From the NCBI RefSeq assembly GCF_002042885.1, contig NZ_MVFY01000024.1, positions 1-37,596 on the forward strand: a DNA stretch of 37,596 bases. The letters run 5' to 3'. Under the pieces are notes generated by a model. The model worked only from the letters and a program-made list of their open reading frames with translations, was not told the DNA's origin and did not search any database. Position numbers and translations under genes: made by a program. Below, in pieces: positions 36,152 through 37,596 of the stretch (its first letter is position 1; every line of letters begins with the position of its first letter). Origin of the DNA: Citrobacter portucalensis (GTDB lineage: Bacteria; Pseudomonadota; Gammaproteobacteria; Enterobacterales; Enterobacteriaceae).

Positions 36152-37123
36152 ATGGTGATGTTAAACAATAAACGACTCTCTCGCTGGCTCGCGTTTTTTA
36201 CGCTTGCAGCGACATTCGCGTTAGCACTTCCGGCTCAGGCAAACACCTGGCCGCTGCCGCCACCGGGAAGCCGTCTGGTGGGTCAGAATGCCGTTCACGT
36301 TGTTGAAGACAATGGCGGTTCTCTGGAAGCGATTGCGAAAAAGTACAATGTCGGCTTTCTCGCGCTGCTGCAGGCCAACCCTGGCGTTGACCCTTACGTA
36401 CCACGTCCGGGCAGCGTTTTGACGATCCCGTTACAAACTCTGCTACCTGATGCCCCGCGCGAAGGTATTGTTATCAACCTCGCTGAACTGCGTCTTTATT
36501 ATTACCAGCCGGGGACCAATTCGGTGACCGTGTATCCTATTGGTATTGGCCAGTTAGGTGGTGACACGCTGACGCCTACGATGGTAACCACCATCTCTGA
36601 TAAACGCGCCAACCCCACCTGGACGCCGACGGCAAATATCCGCGCGCGATACAAAGCAAACGGGATTGACCTGCCTGCCGTTGTGCCTGCCGGTCCGGAT
36701 AACCCGATGGGCCATCATGCGATTCGCTTAGCGGCATACGGCGGCGTGTACCTGTTGCACGGTACAAATGCTGATTTTGGCATCGGAATGCGCGTCAGCT
36801 CCGGCTGTATTCGTCTGCGCGACGGTGATATAGAAACCCTGTTCCGTCAGGTAACGCCCGGAACTAAGGTCAATATTATCAATACGCCGATCAAAGCATC
36901 CGTTGAGCCTAACGGCGTGCGCCTGGTGGAAGTACACCAACCGCTGTCCGAAAAAATCAATGACGACCCGCAACTGCTGCCGATCGTGCTGAACGCGTCC
37001 ATGCAGACATTTAAAAATGCGGCGCAAACAGATACCGCCGTCATGGATCATGCGATGGAGATTCGCTCAGGCATGCCGGTCGATGTGACCCGTCATCATG
37101 ACGTTGCTCAACAACCGCTGTAA
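36152..37123 (+). CDS. ldtC: L,D-transpeptidase LdtC (YcfS)
   Basis: This 323-residue periplasmic enzyme attaches Braun lipoprotein to peptidoglycan. The signal peptide runs to ALPAQA (residue 30). A LysM-type segment (about 48-92, HVVEDNGGSLEAIAKKYNVG) precedes the YkuD domain with YLLHGTNAD (His203) and VSSGCIRLRDGD, where Cys219 is the catalytic nucleophile. It has the E. coli length apart from a few terminal residues. Two starts (36152, 36158) are possible. It ends at a bidirectional terminator shared with convergent bhsA. Confidence 0.97.
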   Translation: MVMLNNKRLSRWLAFFTLAATFALALPAQANTWPLPPPGSRLVGQNAVHVVEDNGGSLEAIAKKYNVGFLALLQANPGVDPYVPRPGSVLTIPLQTLLPDAPREGIVINLAELRLYYYQPGTNSVTVYPIGIGQLGGDTLTPTMVTTISDKRANPTWTPTANIRARYKANGIDLPAVVPAGPDNPMGHHAIRLAAYGGVYLLHGTNADFGIGMRVSSGCIRLRDGDIETLFRQVTPGTKVNIINTPIKASVEPNGVRLVEVHQPLSEKINDDPQLLPIVLNASMQTFKNAAQTDTAVMDHAMEIRSGMPVDVTRHHDVAQQPL

Positions 37124-37135
37124 ACGTAGCGTATA

Positions 37136-37174
37136 AAAAAACCCCCGCTGGATTTTATTCCGCGGGGGTTTTTT
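37136..37174. terminator. Bidirectional terminator, ldtC/bhsA
   Basis: A 13-bp perfect stem AAAAAACCCCCGC/GCGGGGGTTTTTT with a 13-base loop gives T-runs on both strands. It stops both convergent genes. Confidence 0.95.
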
Positions 37175-37209
37175 ATTTAACTCGCAGTGGCATTGCGATG
37201 GGTTAAATC

Positions 37210-37467
37210 TTATTTGTAGATAACAGCAGTTCCGTGAAGAGTGTTAGGACCGGTAACGGAAGTAATACGGAAAGACTTCGCACCCATCTCATCGGCTTTC
37301 TGCGCCAGTTGATCTTCCAGAGAACCTAGGTTAGTCCCCGCATTCGCAGAAATAGTACCGACTTTCTCTTGGCCCGCAGGAGTGGACTGAACTTCAACAG
37401 CGGCAAAGCTTGCAAATGACAGTGAGCTAAGAACAGCAGCGACAAACAGTGTTTTTACGTTTTTCAT
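37210..37467 (-). CDS. bhsA: Stress/biofilm protein BhsA (YcfR)
   Basis: This 85-residue YhcN-family outer-membrane-associated protein affects biofilm, copper permeability and multiple stress resistance. The signal peptide is MKNVKTLFVAAVLSSLSFAS, cleaved after FA near residue 22. The mature part AVEVQSTPAGQEKVGTISAN and the C-terminal ITSVTGPNTLHGTAVIYK match E. coli almost fully. The start at 37467 is by homology; 28 codons upstream run through the leader. Regulation by ComR is known in E. coli. Confidence 0.97.
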   Translation of the reverse strand: MKNVKTLFVAAVLSSLSFASFAAVEVQSTPAGQEKVGTISANAGTNLGSLEDQLAQKADEMGAKSFRITSVTGPNTLHGTAVIYK

Positions 37468-37537
37468 GATAGTGACCTTTAGCAGATGAATAGGTGTCGA
37501 AAAGATTAACTTAACGATCGATAGGTAAATCATAGAT

Positions 37538-37553
37538 GTGATCCAGGTCACAC
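37538..37553 (-). promoter_or_regulatory. CRP site upstream of bhsA
   Basis: TGTGATCCAGGTCACA has the exact TGTGA-N6-TCACA form of a cAMP-CRP site, 71 bases before the bhsA start. It suggests catabolite control of bhsA. Confidence 0.75.
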
Positions 37554-37566
37554 GTCAACATTTTTT

Positions 37567-37582
37567 TATAATGATCGTTATA
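37567..37582 (-). promoter_or_regulatory. Near-palindrome upstream of bhsA
   Basis: TATAATGATCGTTATA is palindromic except for one base pair. It stands 14 bases beyond the CRP site, 100 bases before bhsA. It might be an operator for the TetR-family repressor ComR, known to control this gene in E. coli, but I cannot confirm the motif. Confidence 0.3.
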
Positions 37583-37596
37583 TAAAATATAAAGGT

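Overview
The window is an enterobacterial chromosome segment, most likely Citrobacter. The right half (about 16.7-37.6 kb) carries genes that align nearly residue for residue with remembered E. coli and Salmonella proteins, in the familiar order phoP-phoQ-roxA-pepT-potABCD-cobB-nagK-lolEDC-ycfT-mfd-ldtC-bhsA. PhoP mixes E. coli-like and Salmonella-like residues. The heptosyltransferase/autotransporter pair at the left end resembles the BAHT/CARC type of Citrobacter rodentium. The species assignment is an inference.

Region 1 (1-5.0 kb) is a virulence-type module. A PapB/FaeA-family regulator lies in very AT-rich DNA. It is followed by a 406-residue heptosyltransferase of the Aah/TibC/BAHT family, which overlaps by 8 bases an AIDA-type autotransporter with twelve 19-residue repeats. 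Two hairpins close the unit, and the second has a T-tail.

Region 2 (5.1-16.6 kb) is a decayed lambdoid prophage, read leftward from its integrase. It holds int (frameshifted at a T8 run), xis, rusA, a broken DUF968 nuclease gene, a gene in the late-antiterminator position, a lysis cassette (pinholin with a dual start, SAR endolysin, Rz-like spanin), a terminase small-subunit stub, rha and an HNH-nuclease stub. The immunity, recombination and replication region and all head and tail genes are absent. Accessory (moron) genes and their control sites survive: a cytochrome b561/CybB homologue below a Fur box, an FlxA-like gene with a near-perfect sigma-28 promoter, two unassigned genes between lysis and packaging, and a small membrane protein below a 16-bp palindrome. 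A (CTATG)7 tract lies just upstream of a possible short terminated transcript.

Region 3 (16.6-37.6 kb) is core chromosome. The prophage's int-proximal end lies 84 bp before phoP, where purB is the usual neighbour. The phoP -10 region and leader are intact, but I cannot find the direct-repeat PhoP box expected just upstream, so integration may have removed positive autoregulation of phoPQ. Downstream are the PhoPQ sensor system, ribosomal oxygenase RoxA, peptidase T divergent from the spermidine/putrescine transporter PotABCD, a PEMT/ICMT-like membrane methyltransferase where E. coli K-12 has ycfZ-ymfA, the nagK-cobB pair, the lipoprotein exporter LolCDE, acyltransferase YcfT, transcription-repair coupling factor Mfd, the L,D-transpeptidase LdtC and the stress protein BhsA with a perfect CRP palindrome upstream.
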